From Algoriphagus algorifonticola (lineage in GTDB: Bacteria; Bacteroidota; Bacteroidia; Cytophagales; Cyclobacteriaceae): 64,000 nt of DNA. The stretch's first letter is position 1. Each line of letters begins with the position of its first letter. The notes beneath the pieces are model-generated. The model made no database searches. It was not told the DNA's origin and was given only the letters and a program-made list of their open reading frames with translations. Where the stretch lies: the NCBI RefSeq assembly GCF_007655305.1, contig NZ_VLOG01000026.1, positions 1 through 64,000 on the forward strand, given 5' to 3'. Of the stretch, positions 26,691-35,384 are shown in pieces. The translations under genes and the position numbers were made by a program.

Positions 26691-27856
26691 TATACTTTAC
26701 GCTTTATTAATTTTTCTGTAATTTCTCTTGCCTGCTTATCCGTGTTAACATAATCCTCCAGGCTTGGATGTGCTATGAAATGAGCTTTTTCAAGAGTTTC
26801 TGCTATCAAATCCGACATCTCTAAGAATCCTACTTCATCTTGAAGAAATGCTGCTACAGCAATTTCATTTGCTGCGTTGAGAATGCATGGAGCATTTCCT
26901 CCTTTAGCTAAAGCATCAAATGCCAACTGTAAGTTCCTGAAGGTCTTTAAATCAGGTTGCTCGAAAGTCAAATTAGGATACTTTAGGAAATCAAATCTTT
27001 CAAAATCACTTTTCAATCTGTGAGGAAAGCTCAAAGCAAACTGAATGGGAATACGCATATCAGGCAAACCAAGTTGTGCCTTGATTGATCCGTCTTCAAA
27101 TTGGACTAATGAATGAACGATACTTTGGGGATGAACGACTACCTCAATCTGTTCGGTTTGAATCCCAAAAAGCCATTTTGCCTCGATCACCTCCAAGCCC
27201 TTATTCATCAAAGAAGCTGAATCGATAGTGATTTTCGCTCCCATATCCCAATTTGGATGCTTCAAAGCCTGAGCCTTCGTGACAGTTTCCAAAAAAGCCC
27301 TGTCTTTGCCTCTGAAAGGACCTCCTGAAGCTGTAAGAATGATTTTTTCTATAGGATTATGAAATTCCCCTACCAAACATTGGAAAATCGCCGAATGCTC
27401 TGAATCTACAGGATATATATTGACCCCATTTTCTTTGGCTAGTTGGGTGATGATTTCTCCTGCCACCACCAAAGTTTCTTTATTAGCCAAAGCTATTTGC
27501 TTTCCAGCCTTAATGGCATTAACAGTAGGGATTAGCCCGGAGTAACCTACCAAAGCAGTAAGCACCACATCAATGGTCTCCATTTCCACGACTTGGGCAA
27601 TGGCTTTCTGGCCGGCAAAAACTTTAATATCATGAGGAAGAAGTGCTTCCTTCACTTTCTGATAATTCAACTCATTGCCGATTACCACAGCATTGGGCAT
27701 AAACTCCAATGCTTGGGTAATCAATAAATCACAATTATTTTGGGCAGTTAGAACCTCGACGACAAAGTCCTCGGGATGCTGACGAATCACCTCCAGGGTT
27801 TGTGTACCAATACTGCCGGTGCTACCCAGGATGGCTACGCGCTTCGCTTCTTTCAT
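26690..27856 (-). CDS. dxr: 1-deoxy-D-xylulose 5-phosphate reductoisomerase
   Basis: 388 residues. The N-terminal NADPH site is GSTGSIGTQTLEVI (10-23). Catalytic-domain motifs ANKETLV, SEHSAIFQCL, SGGPFRGKD and MNKGLEVIEA are all present. It converts DXP to MEP, the committed step of the non-mevalonate isoprenoid pathway. The later-step gene ispG is at the right edge of this window, so the MEP pathway is used. First gene of the dxr-rseP unit. Confidence 0.97.
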   Translation of the reverse strand: MKEAKRVAILGSTGSIGTQTLEVIRQHPEDFVVEVLTAQNNCDLLITQALEFMPNAVVIGNELNYQKVKEALLPHDIKVFAGQKAIAQVVEMETIDVVLTALVGYSGLIPTVNAIKAGKQIALANKETLVVAGEIITQLAKENGVNIYPVDSEHSAIFQCLVGEFHNPIEKIILTASGGPFRGKDRAFLETVTKAQALKHPNWDMGAKITIDSASLMNKGLEVIEAKWLFGIQTEQIEVVVHPQSIVHSLVQFEDGSIKAQLGLPDMRIPIQFALSFPHRLKSDFERFDFLKYPNLTFEQPDLKTFRNLQLAFDALAKGGNAPCILNAANEIAVAAFLQDEVGFLEMSDLIAETLEKAHFIAHPSLEDYVNTDKQAREITEKLIKRKV

Positions 27857-28063
27857 TCAGTTTTACTTTTGAGGAAAACAACCTTCTAAATTTGGGAAGG
27901 TTTAATCCATAGGCTGACAAAATTACAAGATGCCTAGACTTTTCCTTGTACAAATCGTCAGTTTTTAATCAATGGAAAAATTTTTGAGGGATTTCCATCT
28001 TAAAAGATGTGAATATTCTTACCCTAAATGGAAAAAGGACGTCAAATTGTTAAAAGAAAAGAC

Positions 28064-29512
28064 ATGGAAAATATTCTCAAAACTACCGGGATTTCCTTTC
28101 TGGCAGGTCTGGCGGGAGCTGCTTTCTGGACTTCTTTGGAAATATCGGAACCAAGCAGAGGTGATTTTGACCAAAAAGAGCCACTGACAGAACAAACACA
28201 ATTTACCTCTCGAAACAATGCGCAAGCTGTCCAAAGCTACCAAACTAATCCTCCGGTATCTTTTGTAGCAGCATCTGAAAACAGTACCGAGTCAGTAGTA
28301 TTCATTAAGAATTTTTCAGGAAGTGACCCAAGGAGATACAGCATGTTTGATTATTTCTTCGGCACTGGTCCTACCCAACAGGTAAGTACTGGCTCCGGAG
28401 TAATAATTTCTCAGGACGGATACATCGTTACCAATAATCATGTGATTGATCTGGCAGAGACCATTGAGGTTGTTCATAAGAAGAGAACTTATCAAGCCAG
28501 ACTGGTAGGAACGGATAAAAATACTGATATCGCTGTTCTGAAAATTGAGGGAGAAAATCTTCCCGCTATCAAAAGAGGATCGTCCCGAAACCTCAAAATT
28601 GGAGAATGGGTAATTGCGGTTGGGAACCCTTTTAACCTTACCTCCACGGTCACGGCAGGAATCGTTTCAGCCAAGGAAAGGCAGATCAACATCCTTGGTG
28701 GAGATTTTCCTTTGGAAAGTTTTATTCAAACAGATGCACCAATAAACCCAGGAAACTCAGGAGGAGCACTGGTCAATGTGGAAGGTGAACTAGTCGGCAT
28801 CAATACTGCAATTCTTTCCCGCACCGGTTCTTATACCGGATATGGCTTCGCTGTTCCGGTGGATATCGCCATGAAAGTTGCCAACGACCTAATCCAATAT
28901 GGAGAAGTACAAAAAGCAATTCCGGGAATTGACGCGGTAGAGATTACGCCGGAACTAGCGGAAGAAATGAAAATCAAAACCTTAGATGGAGTTATTGTCA
29001 CTCATGTGGTAAAGCAAGGCGCTGCGGACCAAGCAGGTCTCTTGAGAAATGATGTGATTACTCAGCTAGGTAATCAGCCTATCACAGGAATGGGAAGTTT
29101 TGAAGAGGCACTTTCTTATTATTACCCAGGAGATAAACTTGCCGTAACTTTCATCAGAAATGGAGAAGTGAAAACTGGTACGATGACACTTCAAAATCTG
29201 GAAGGCGGAACTGGTGTCCTCAAAAGAGAATTTTACAGCTCCAAACTTCTGGGTGCCAGACTTGAAGCTGTGAATACTATTGAAAAAGACCGGCTTGGGA
29301 TCCAGTATGGTATCAAAATATCTGCCTTGTCCAGAGGATACTTACGAGATTTGGGATTGAGAGATGGATTTGTGATTACTCAGATCAACAGAGAGCCTGC
29401 CAAAGACCCGAAAGCAGTAGGAAAATACCTGGAAGAATATAGTGGTAGACTATTAATTGAAGGTGTAGCATCCAATGGACAACCATTTATGCAGAGTTAT
29501 ACGGTTAGATAA
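28064..29512 (+). CDS. Second HtrA/DegP-family serine protease
   Basis: 482 residues from the ATG at 28064; an ATG at 28028 would add 12 mostly basic residues before the hydrophobic segment. The N-terminal membrane segment is LKTTGISFLAGLAGAAFW. The triad is His126 (VTNNHVI), Asp155 (NTDIAVLKI) and Ser232 (NPGNSGGA). One clear PDZ domain (GVIVTHVVKQGAADQAGLLRND) and a second C-terminal domain follow. It has the same architecture as the HtrA at 11906-13408 but is clearly diverged. The palindrome CATCTT-AA-AAGATG at 27996-28009 lies just upstream and could be an operator. Confidence 0.92.
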   Translation: MENILKTTGISFLAGLAGAAFWTSLEISEPSRGDFDQKEPLTEQTQFTSRNNAQAVQSYQTNPPVSFVAASENSTESVVFIKNFSGSDPRRYSMFDYFFGTGPTQQVSTGSGVIISQDGYIVTNNHVIDLAETIEVVHKKRTYQARLVGTDKNTDIAVLKIEGENLPAIKRGSSRNLKIGEWVIAVGNPFNLTSTVTAGIVSAKERQINILGGDFPLESFIQTDAPINPGNSGGALVNVEGELVGINTAILSRTGSYTGYGFAVPVDIAMKVANDLIQYGEVQKAIPGIDAVEITPELAEEMKIKTLDGVIVTHVVKQGAADQAGLLRNDVITQLGNQPITGMGSFEEALSYYYPGDKLAVTFIRNGEVKTGTMTLQNLEGGTGVLKREFYSSKLLGARLEAVNTIEKDRLGIQYGIKISALSRGYLRDLGLRDGFVITQINREPAKDPKAVGKYLEEYSGRLLIEGVASNGQPFMQSYTVR

Positions 29513-29519
29513 TTTCAAT

Positions 29520-29549
29520 TCAGGAGGGAAATACCCTCCTGATTTTTTT
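29520..29549 (+). terminator. Terminator after the second htrA
   Basis: Perfect 9-bp stem TCAGGAGGG / CCCTCCTGA (29520-29528 with 29534-29542), loop 5, then seven T. Confidence 0.92.
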
Positions 29550-29595
29550 CTGCCTTTTCAGATTAAATTTTTATCTTGAAGAAAGCTTAAGACTT

Positions 29596-30009
29596 ATGAA
29601 ATCTCTCCCTCAATCCTGCGAAGATTGCTTCAAAGAATATCAAGCAGCCTTAGAAGATTTGAATAATTTTGCCCACAGGGCTGATTTTGCCAAACTCACA
29701 GACTCTCAATCCAGAGAATTGATCATGAGTTTTGAGGTAACTCATGAATTGGCTTTGAAAGTGATTCAGAAATATTTTGAGAAGCAGGGTAAAGGACCTT
29801 TTTCAGGTTCCAGAGATGCTACTATAGAAGCATTTCATGCAGATTTGATTGATGATGGAAAAGTTTGGCTGGACATGGTCATAGACCGAATTCAATACAA
29901 TCCAGTTTATCCAATAGACACTCAAGGCAAATTCTTGGAGAACATCCAGAAAAGGTATATTCCAGCTTTAGGGAAATTTGAGGAAACTATCGATAAGATT
30001 CTAAACTAA
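29596..30009 (+). CDS. HI0074-family (HEPN-fold) protein without its nucleotidyltransferase partner
   Basis: 137 residues, all-helical. It carries the landmarks of the nucleotidyltransferase substrate-binding family: SFEVTHELALKVIQKYFEKQG (45-65), IEAFHADLIDDGKVWLDM (77-94) and then DRIQYNPVY. In HEPN/MNT toxin-antitoxin pairs this last segment normally reads like RNxxxHxY, with Arg and His forming the RNase site. Here Arg98 is kept but no His follows, so RNase activity is doubtful. No MNT gene is adjacent: upstream is the htrA terminator, downstream the convergent dnaA starts its stop codon 3 bases away. Family assignment is from motifs seen by eye. Confidence 0.72.
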   Translation: MKSLPQSCEDCFKEYQAALEDLNNFAHRADFAKLTDSQSRELIMSFEVTHELALKVIQKYFEKQGKGPFSGSRDATIEAFHADLIDDGKVWLDMVIDRIQYNPVYPIDTQGKFLENIQKRYIPALGKFEETIDKILN

Positions 30010-30012
30010 ACC

Positions 30013-31443
30013 TTAGTAAGAGCGCATTTTGAATTTTTTCTTCAGCTCATTGACAGCATTTCTAAAAGTACTGTCAGTTTCAATCATATCATTTACTGTC
30101 TGAACAGCATGAATAACCGTAGAGTGGTCCCTACCTCCAAAATGATAGCCTATGGACTTTAAAGAATGGTTGGTAAACTCCTTTGAAAAATACATCGCAA
30201 CCTGTCTCGCCACAACAATTTCTTTTTTCCTGGTTTTAGCCTTTAAATCATCCTGATTGATACTATAATACTCTGAGACAGTTTTTTGAATAAAATCTAT
30301 CCCAACTTCAGTTTCTATATCCTTGATGATATTTTTCATCACGGTTTTAGCCAATTGAAGATTGATTTCTACTCTATTCAAAGAAGCATGTGCAATTAGT
30401 GAAATTAGAATTCCTTCCAGCTCTCTAACATTGGTATCTACCGTGTATGCCAAATATTCCACTACATCATCCGGGATGAAAATTCCCTCTGACTGCATTT
30501 TTCTTCTGATAATGGCAACTCTTGTCTCAAAATCAGGCATTTGCAAGTCCGCAGTCAAACCCCACTTAAACCTCGAAAGTAATCGCTCTTCCAACCCCTT
30601 CAAATCTCTTGGTGGGCAATCGGAAGTCATAATAATTTGTTTCTTACTTTGATGTAGGTGATTAAAAATATGGAAGAACATTTCCTGCGTTCTATCCTTT
30701 CCTGCCAAAAACTGAATATCATCAATGATCAGCACATCTACCTGCATGTAAAAGTTGGTGAAACTTTTCACATTCCCGTCTTTGATGGAATCCATGAATT
30801 GATTCACGAATTTCTCGGAGGAAACATAAAGGACGAACTTATCCTCAGGTCCATTTTTTATTTCGTTCCCAATAGCTTGTACTAAGTGAGTTTTACCCAA
30901 TCCAACTCCCCCATATACCATGAGTGGATTGAAAGAGGTGATCCCCGGTTTAGTAGCTACCGCAAATCCTGCAGATCTAGCCAATCTATTACAATCGCCT
31001 TCTATGTAGGTATTAAAGGTATAATTTGGATTCAGATTGCTTTGAGTCAAAGCTTCGGCGCCCAAAGATTGCATCTCGAAAGGCGTCACTTTTTGCTCAG
31101 TGGCAGAATTAGCTTGATTTCCCTGTTTTTTATTACCGTGATTTCCTTGAGGGTATGAAACTACATAGGGTTGATTGGAAGAATTTCCACGATCAACTAC
31201 TACAGCATATTCCAATCTACCTCCCTGACCCAATACGGTTTTGATAGCAAGTTTTAATTCTTGGATATAATTATCTTCCAACCATTCGTAAAAGAACTGG
31301 CTGGGGACCTGAATGGTCAGACTCGTCCCTTCTAGTTTAACCGGATTGATCGGCTTAAACCAAGTTGAAAAGCTCTGCTCATTCACGTGTTGTTCTATGA
31401 CACGTAAACATTCATTCCAAACTGCATTAGCTTCTGAACTCAT
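30013..31443 (-). CDS. dnaA: Chromosomal replication initiator protein DnaA
   Basis: 476 residues. Domain I is at the N-terminus (WNECLRVIEQHVNEQSFSTWF). Domain II is a Gln/Asn/Gly-rich linker (about 88-120). The AAA+ domain III has Walker A GGVGLGKT (178-185) and Walker B LIIDDIQFL. Domain IV has the DnaA-box-binding signature GGRDHSTVIHA. It opens the replication origin. Neither dnaN nor recF is adjacent; upstream lies a 361-base spacer and then mutA in the opposite direction. Confidence 0.97.
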   Translation of the reverse strand: MSSEANAVWNECLRVIEQHVNEQSFSTWFKPINPVKLEGTSLTIQVPSQFFYEWLEDNYIQELKLAIKTVLGQGGRLEYAVVVDRGNSSNQPYVVSYPQGNHGNKKQGNQANSATEQKVTPFEMQSLGAEALTQSNLNPNYTFNTYIEGDCNRLARSAGFAVATKPGITSFNPLMVYGGVGLGKTHLVQAIGNEIKNGPEDKFVLYVSSEKFVNQFMDSIKDGNVKSFTNFYMQVDVLIIDDIQFLAGKDRTQEMFFHIFNHLHQSKKQIIMTSDCPPRDLKGLEERLLSRFKWGLTADLQMPDFETRVAIIRRKMQSEGIFIPDDVVEYLAYTVDTNVRELEGILISLIAHASLNRVEINLQLAKTVMKNIIKDIETEVGIDFIQKTVSEYYSINQDDLKAKTRKKEIVVARQVAMYFSKEFTNHSLKSIGYHFGGRDHSTVIHAVQTVNDMIETDSTFRNAVNELKKKFKMRSY

Positions 31444-31804
31444 TTGAGAAGGTTTCTAAAAAACAATGACCCGGACGGATTCGTACAAGGGTGTCAAATT
31501 TGTACAAAAATCATTTAAATAAAAAATCCATTTTAGGTTGAAAAAGTTAAATTTTAGGCATGGCGAAGTTATTTTGAATTATTTTCGACTTTACCTAAAA
31601 TTATCAAATTGAACATTTCATAGTAAAAAAGTATCTCCGTTGGTTCAAATAGCCATATTCCTGACAAAGTCTCCCTGATATTCAACAACTTATATTTAGA
31701 TAGTCAATCTATTTTATGGTTTTAGGGTTTACCCTCACATTTAATTATTTTTGGAGACCAAGATGAAGGCAAAGGCCTTTCTCATTACAATACAAAACCC
31801 AAAT
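31444..31804. other. dnaA-mutA divergent spacer with GTAC repeats and inverted repeats
   Basis: No gene fits here. Near dnaA, two similar elements with a GTAC core occur 19 bases apart: TTCGTACAAG (31480-31489) and the perfect palindrome TTTGTACAAA (31499-31508). Further out, AATTTTAGG and CCTAAAATT face each other about 36 bases apart. AGGGT-TT-ACCCT (31724-31735) lies before mutA. I found no cluster of 9-base DnaA boxes, so this is not shown to be an origin. It should hold the divergent promoters of dnaA and mutA. Confidence 0.45.
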
Positions 31805-33196
31805 ATGATACGCCCTGATTTTTATCCATTTCCTGTCAAAAGTAAAAATGATTGGCTAGAACAAATCCATCAGGATCTCAAAGGAAAAGATTTTGAAAAA
31901 ACCCTGGTAAAAAAGGTGTGGGGAGAAATCCTACAGCAACCTATTTATCATTCGGAGGATTTGGACTTCAATCCTCAACCAATGACTTTCCACCCTCCTT
32001 CTGAGATTCCCGGACTTAGTCCAAGGCTATGGTCTAATGCTGTTTCCATTTATCCTTCGGACTCTCGTTTGTCCAACAAAGAGATTTTAGAAGTACTTCA
32101 AAATGGCGCTGATGCATTAATCATCCATGCTTCAGGAAATGAAGACTGGGAGAAGATATTAAAGGATGTCCTGCTTCCATATATCACACTTTATATTCTT
32201 CCTGAGAAAAATCCACGGAAGGTAAGAGACTCATTTTTTCAATTTATTTCTAAAACAGAAACAACGCTTCATGGAGGCTTCTTGAATTCTCCCTTTGATG
32301 AAGTATTCGGTACAAATCTGAATTTATCAGATTCTGTTCAATATTTCGAAGCTGAGTTTAACAAATGGAAAAAGTACCCTAACTTTTCTCCACTAGTTCT
32401 GAATTTTGCCAGATATAGAAATAGCGGCGGGACAGGAATTCAGGAACTAAGCTTTGGTTTTGGCGAATTGATTGAATTGATAAGCTCTATTTCAGATGAG
32501 AAAAGTACACTTCAAGATATCTTTTCAAGAATTGGAATTCACTCCTCAGTAGCCGGAGACCATTTTCCTGAAATCGCAAAATTGAAAGCCCTAAGAAAGA
32601 TTTGGGCGATGATTGGGGCGAAATTTGGGGTCGAATCAAATCCATCGAATCTTCAGCTTTTGGTGTCTACTTCCACTTGGAGTAAATCCCTGATTGATAA
32701 AAACACCAACCTAATCAGAGACAGCTATGAAGCAATGTCCGGGATATTGGGCGGCTGCAATTGTATTTGGGTCAGACCCATCCAAGGGAACGATGCAAGT
32801 AACTTAGAAAAAAGGGTAGCTAGAAACATCCCATCAATCTTGAAAGAAGAAAGTTATTTGGATAAGGTAATGGACCCATCAGCTGGCACTTACTATCTGG
32901 AAAAGCTTCAAGAACAAATAGAAGATGCTGTTCAAAACAAAATCGCCGAATTGGAAAATGAAGGCGGTTGGGAGAAAGCTTTTGAAGGAAGAAAAATCCA
33001 CCAACAAATTCGAGCTCAGCGACTGAAAATCCAAAAAGCTGTTGAGAATTCAGAGATTTCGAAAATCGGAGCCAACAAATTCAAAGCTCAGGGAAAACTC
33101 ATCGACAACCTTTCTTCAAAGGATTTTTCAGAAGAGGAAAGTGAATTAATTGAAACAAGAGCAACAGCTTTATTAGAAACCCAAAATCACTCATGA
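31805..33196 (+). CDS. mutA: Methylmalonyl-CoA mutase small subunit
   Basis: 463 residues from the ATG at 31805, where the protein begins [20 protein letters not shown], followed by [12 protein letters not shown] as in the family. A TTG at 31751 and an ATG at 31763 would add up to 18 residues. It resembles the TIM-barrel half of the mutase and contains the family stretches [23 protein letters not shown] and [13 protein letters not shown]. It lacks a usable B12-binding domain, as small subunits do. With the large subunit it interconverts methylmalonyl-CoA and succinyl-CoA, serving propionate and odd-chain metabolism. The stop overlaps the mutB start by 4 bases (ATGA). Confidence 0.92.
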   Translation: MIRPDFYPFPVKSKNDWLEQIHQDLKGKDFEKTLVKKVWGEILQQPIYHSEDLDFNPQPMTFHPPSEIPGLSPRLWSNAVSIYPSDSRLSNKEILEVLQNGADALIIHASGNEDWEKILKDVLLPYITLYILPEKNPRKVRDSFFQFISKTETTLHGGFLNSPFDEVFGTNLNLSDSVQYFEAEFNKWKKYPNFSPLVLNFARYRNSGGTGIQELSFGFGELIELISSISDEKSTLQDIFSRIGIHSSVAGDHFPEIAKLKALRKIWAMIGAKFGVESNPSNLQLLVSTSTWSKSLIDKNTNLIRDSYEAMSGILGGCNCIWVRPIQGNDASNLEKRVARNIPSILKEESYLDKVMDPSAGTYYLEKLQEQIEDAVQNKIAELENEGGWEKAFEGRKIHQQIRAQRLKIQKAVENSEISKIGANKFKAQGKLIDNLSSKDFSEEESELIETRATALLETQNHS

Positions 33197-35307
33197 GACC
33201 AGATTTTAACTCTTGGAAAAAGCCCTCTGTAGCTAATGATACCTTGTTAGAGAATTTATGGGATTCTCCCGAACAAATTCAGGTTCCTCCTTCTTTCGAT
33301 CCGGCAACTCTTAAATTGGCTCATGTAGACTTTGTAGCTGGAATCCCTCCTTATCTCAGGGGACCTTACAGTACAATGTATGTAATGCGTCCTTGGACTA
33401 TTAGACAATATGCCGGATTCTCCACAGCAGAGGAATCCAATGCTTTTTATAGAAGAAATTTAGCAGCTGGGCAGAAAGGCCTGTCAGTGGCCTTTGATTT
33501 AGCTACCCATAGAGGCTATGATTCTGACCATCCCAGAGTAGTTGGAGATGTCGGGAAAGCTGGGGTTGCAATTGACTCAGTCGAGGACATGAAAATACTT
33601 TTTGATCAAATCCCTTTGGATCAAATGTCAGTTTCCATGACGATGAACGGAGCTGTGGTTCCAATCATGGCATTTTACATTGTCGCGGCGGAAGAACAGG
33701 GAGTTTCTCCTGAAAAATTAAGCGGAACCATTCAAAATGACATTTTGAAAGAGTTCATGGTAAGAAACACCTATATCTACCCTCCCCAGCCTAGCATGAA
33801 AATCATCGCGGACATTTTTGAGTTTACCTCTCAGAAAATGCCTCGATTCAACTCCATTTCGATCTCAGGTTATCATATGCAGGAGGCTGGCGCAACTGCC
33901 GATTTGGAACTGGCCTACACTCTGGCGGATGGACTGGAATACCTGCGAACTGGAGTAAAGGCAGGTTTGGACATTGATGATTTCGCACCAAGGCTTTCAT
34001 TTTTCTGGGCAATTGGAATGAATTATTTCATGGAAATTGCCAAAATGAGAGCAGGCAGATTACTCTGGGCTAAAATTGTAAAGCAGTTTAATCCCAAAAA
34101 TGAAAAATCACTCGCTCTGAGAACACACTGCCAAACCTCCGGATGGTCCTTGACAGAGCAAGATCCTTTCAATAATGTTACCAGGACAGCAGTAGAAGCT
34201 TTGGGTGCAGCTATGGGGCATACTCAATCTTTACACACCAACTCGCTGGATGAAGCCATTGCCTTACCCACTGATTTCTCAGCAAGAATAGCCCGAAATA
34301 CACAATTGGTTTTACAGGAAGAAACTGGAGTCACAGATGTAGTAGATCCTTGGGGCGGCTCCTACTATGTGGAATATCTGACTGATCAACTGGTGGAAAG
34401 AGCCTGGACGCTGATCGAAGAGGTAGAAGGCTTGGGTGGTATGGCAAAAGCTATTGAGGCAGGATTACCAAAACTTAGAATAGAAGAAGCTGCTGCCAAA
34501 AAGCAAGCTAGAATAGATAGTGGAAAAGATATCATTGTAGGAGTAAACCGATATCAGGTAGACGAGAAATCAGAAATTGAACTTTTAGAAGTAGACAATC
34601 AATCCGTAAGAGAATCTCAAATTCAACGAATCAATCAGATAAAGTCCACACGAAATCAATCTGAAGTCAAAAGTGCATTAGAGGCTATCACGGAAGCTGC
34701 GCAAAGCGGAAATGGAAATCTCTTGGCTCTAGCAGTGGATGCGGCGAGAAAAAGAGCGACTTTAGGGGAAATTTCCATGGCTATGGAGAAAGTATTCGGA
34801 AGGCATCAGGCCCAAACCAAATCTATCACCGGTGTTTATGCAGCAGAAGTGAAAAATCAGGAATCATTTAAAAAAGCAATTGCCCTTTCCGATCAGTTTG
34901 CCGAACTGGAAGGAAGGCGACCAAGAATTATGGTAGCCAAAATGGGGCAGGATGGACATGATCGAGGTGCAAAAGTCATCGCTACAGGCTTTGCTGATTT
35001 AGGATTTGATGTCGACATAGGACCATTATTTCAAACACCAGAGGAAGTGGCGGAACAAGCCATAGAAAATGATGTGCATATTGTCGGTGCTTCTTCTCTG
35101 GCCGCAGGACATAAGACTCTGATTCCCCAATTGATAGAGGCTTTAAAAAAATTTGGCAGACCAGACATTATGGTGGTAGCCGGTGGAGTCATTCCTGCTA
35201 AAGATTATCAATTCCTTTTCGATCAGGGAGTTTCGGCAGTTTTTGGCCCGGGAACAGTGCTTTCTGAAGCTGCGATAAAAATTCTCGAAAAACTTTTGGA
35301 AGAATAA
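33193..35307 (+). CDS. mutB: Methylmalonyl-CoA mutase large subunit, B12-dependent
   Basis: 704 residues. The catalytic TIM barrel has [21 protein letters not shown] and [13 protein letters not shown] near the N-terminus, and [16 protein letters not shown] and [22 protein letters not shown] later. The C-terminal cobalamin domain has the base-off ligand motif DGHDRG, with His589, then [15 protein letters not shown]. This is the catalytic subunit. Its chaperone gene meaB and a B12 uptake locus lie 5-12 kb downstream. Confidence 0.97.
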   Translation: MRPDFNSWKKPSVANDTLLENLWDSPEQIQVPPSFDPATLKLAHVDFVAGIPPYLRGPYSTMYVMRPWTIRQYAGFSTAEESNAFYRRNLAAGQKGLSVAFDLATHRGYDSDHPRVVGDVGKAGVAIDSVEDMKILFDQIPLDQMSVSMTMNGAVVPIMAFYIVAAEEQGVSPEKLSGTIQNDILKEFMVRNTYIYPPQPSMKIIADIFEFTSQKMPRFNSISISGYHMQEAGATADLELAYTLADGLEYLRTGVKAGLDIDDFAPRLSFFWAIGMNYFMEIAKMRAGRLLWAKIVKQFNPKNEKSLALRTHCQTSGWSLTEQDPFNNVTRTAVEALGAAMGHTQSLHTNSLDEAIALPTDFSARIARNTQLVLQEETGVTDVVDPWGGSYYVEYLTDQLVERAWTLIEEVEGLGGMAKAIEAGLPKLRIEEAAAKKQARIDSGKDIIVGVNRYQVDEKSEIELLEVDNQSVRESQIQRINQIKSTRNQSEVKSALEAITEAAQSGNGNLLALAVDAARKRATLGEISMAMEKVFGRHQAQTKSITGVYAAEVKNQESFKKAIALSDQFAELEGRRPRIMVAKMGQDGHDRGAKVIATGFADLGFDVDIGPLFQTPEEVAEQAIENDVHIVGASSLAAGHKTLIPQLIEALKKFGRPDIMVVAGGVIPAKDYQFLFDQGVSAVFGPGTVLSEAAIKILEKLLEE

Positions 35308-35311
35308 TAAG

Positions 35312-35340
35312 CAGCCCTCCTCGGAGGGCTGTTGTTTTTT
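35312..35340 (+). terminator. mutAB terminator
   Basis: Perfect 9-bp stem CAGCCCTCC / GGAGGGCTG (35312-35320 with 35323-35331). The drawn loop is only TC, so the innermost pair must open. TTGTTTTTT follows. Confidence 0.88.
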
Positions 35341-35384
35341 ATAGTATCTACTAGTATTCAGCTAAACAATAGCTATTTTTAAGT

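Noticed and set aside
31444..31804. Replication origin beside dnaA
   Set aside because: No cluster of DnaA boxes and no AT-rich 13-mer array seen; dnaN is not adjacent. GC-skew over the whole genome would be needed.
31751..31804. Upstream TTG/ATG starts for mutA
   Set aside because: The residues they add do not resemble the family N-terminus, whereas MIRPDFYPF at 31805 leads directly into the conserved start.
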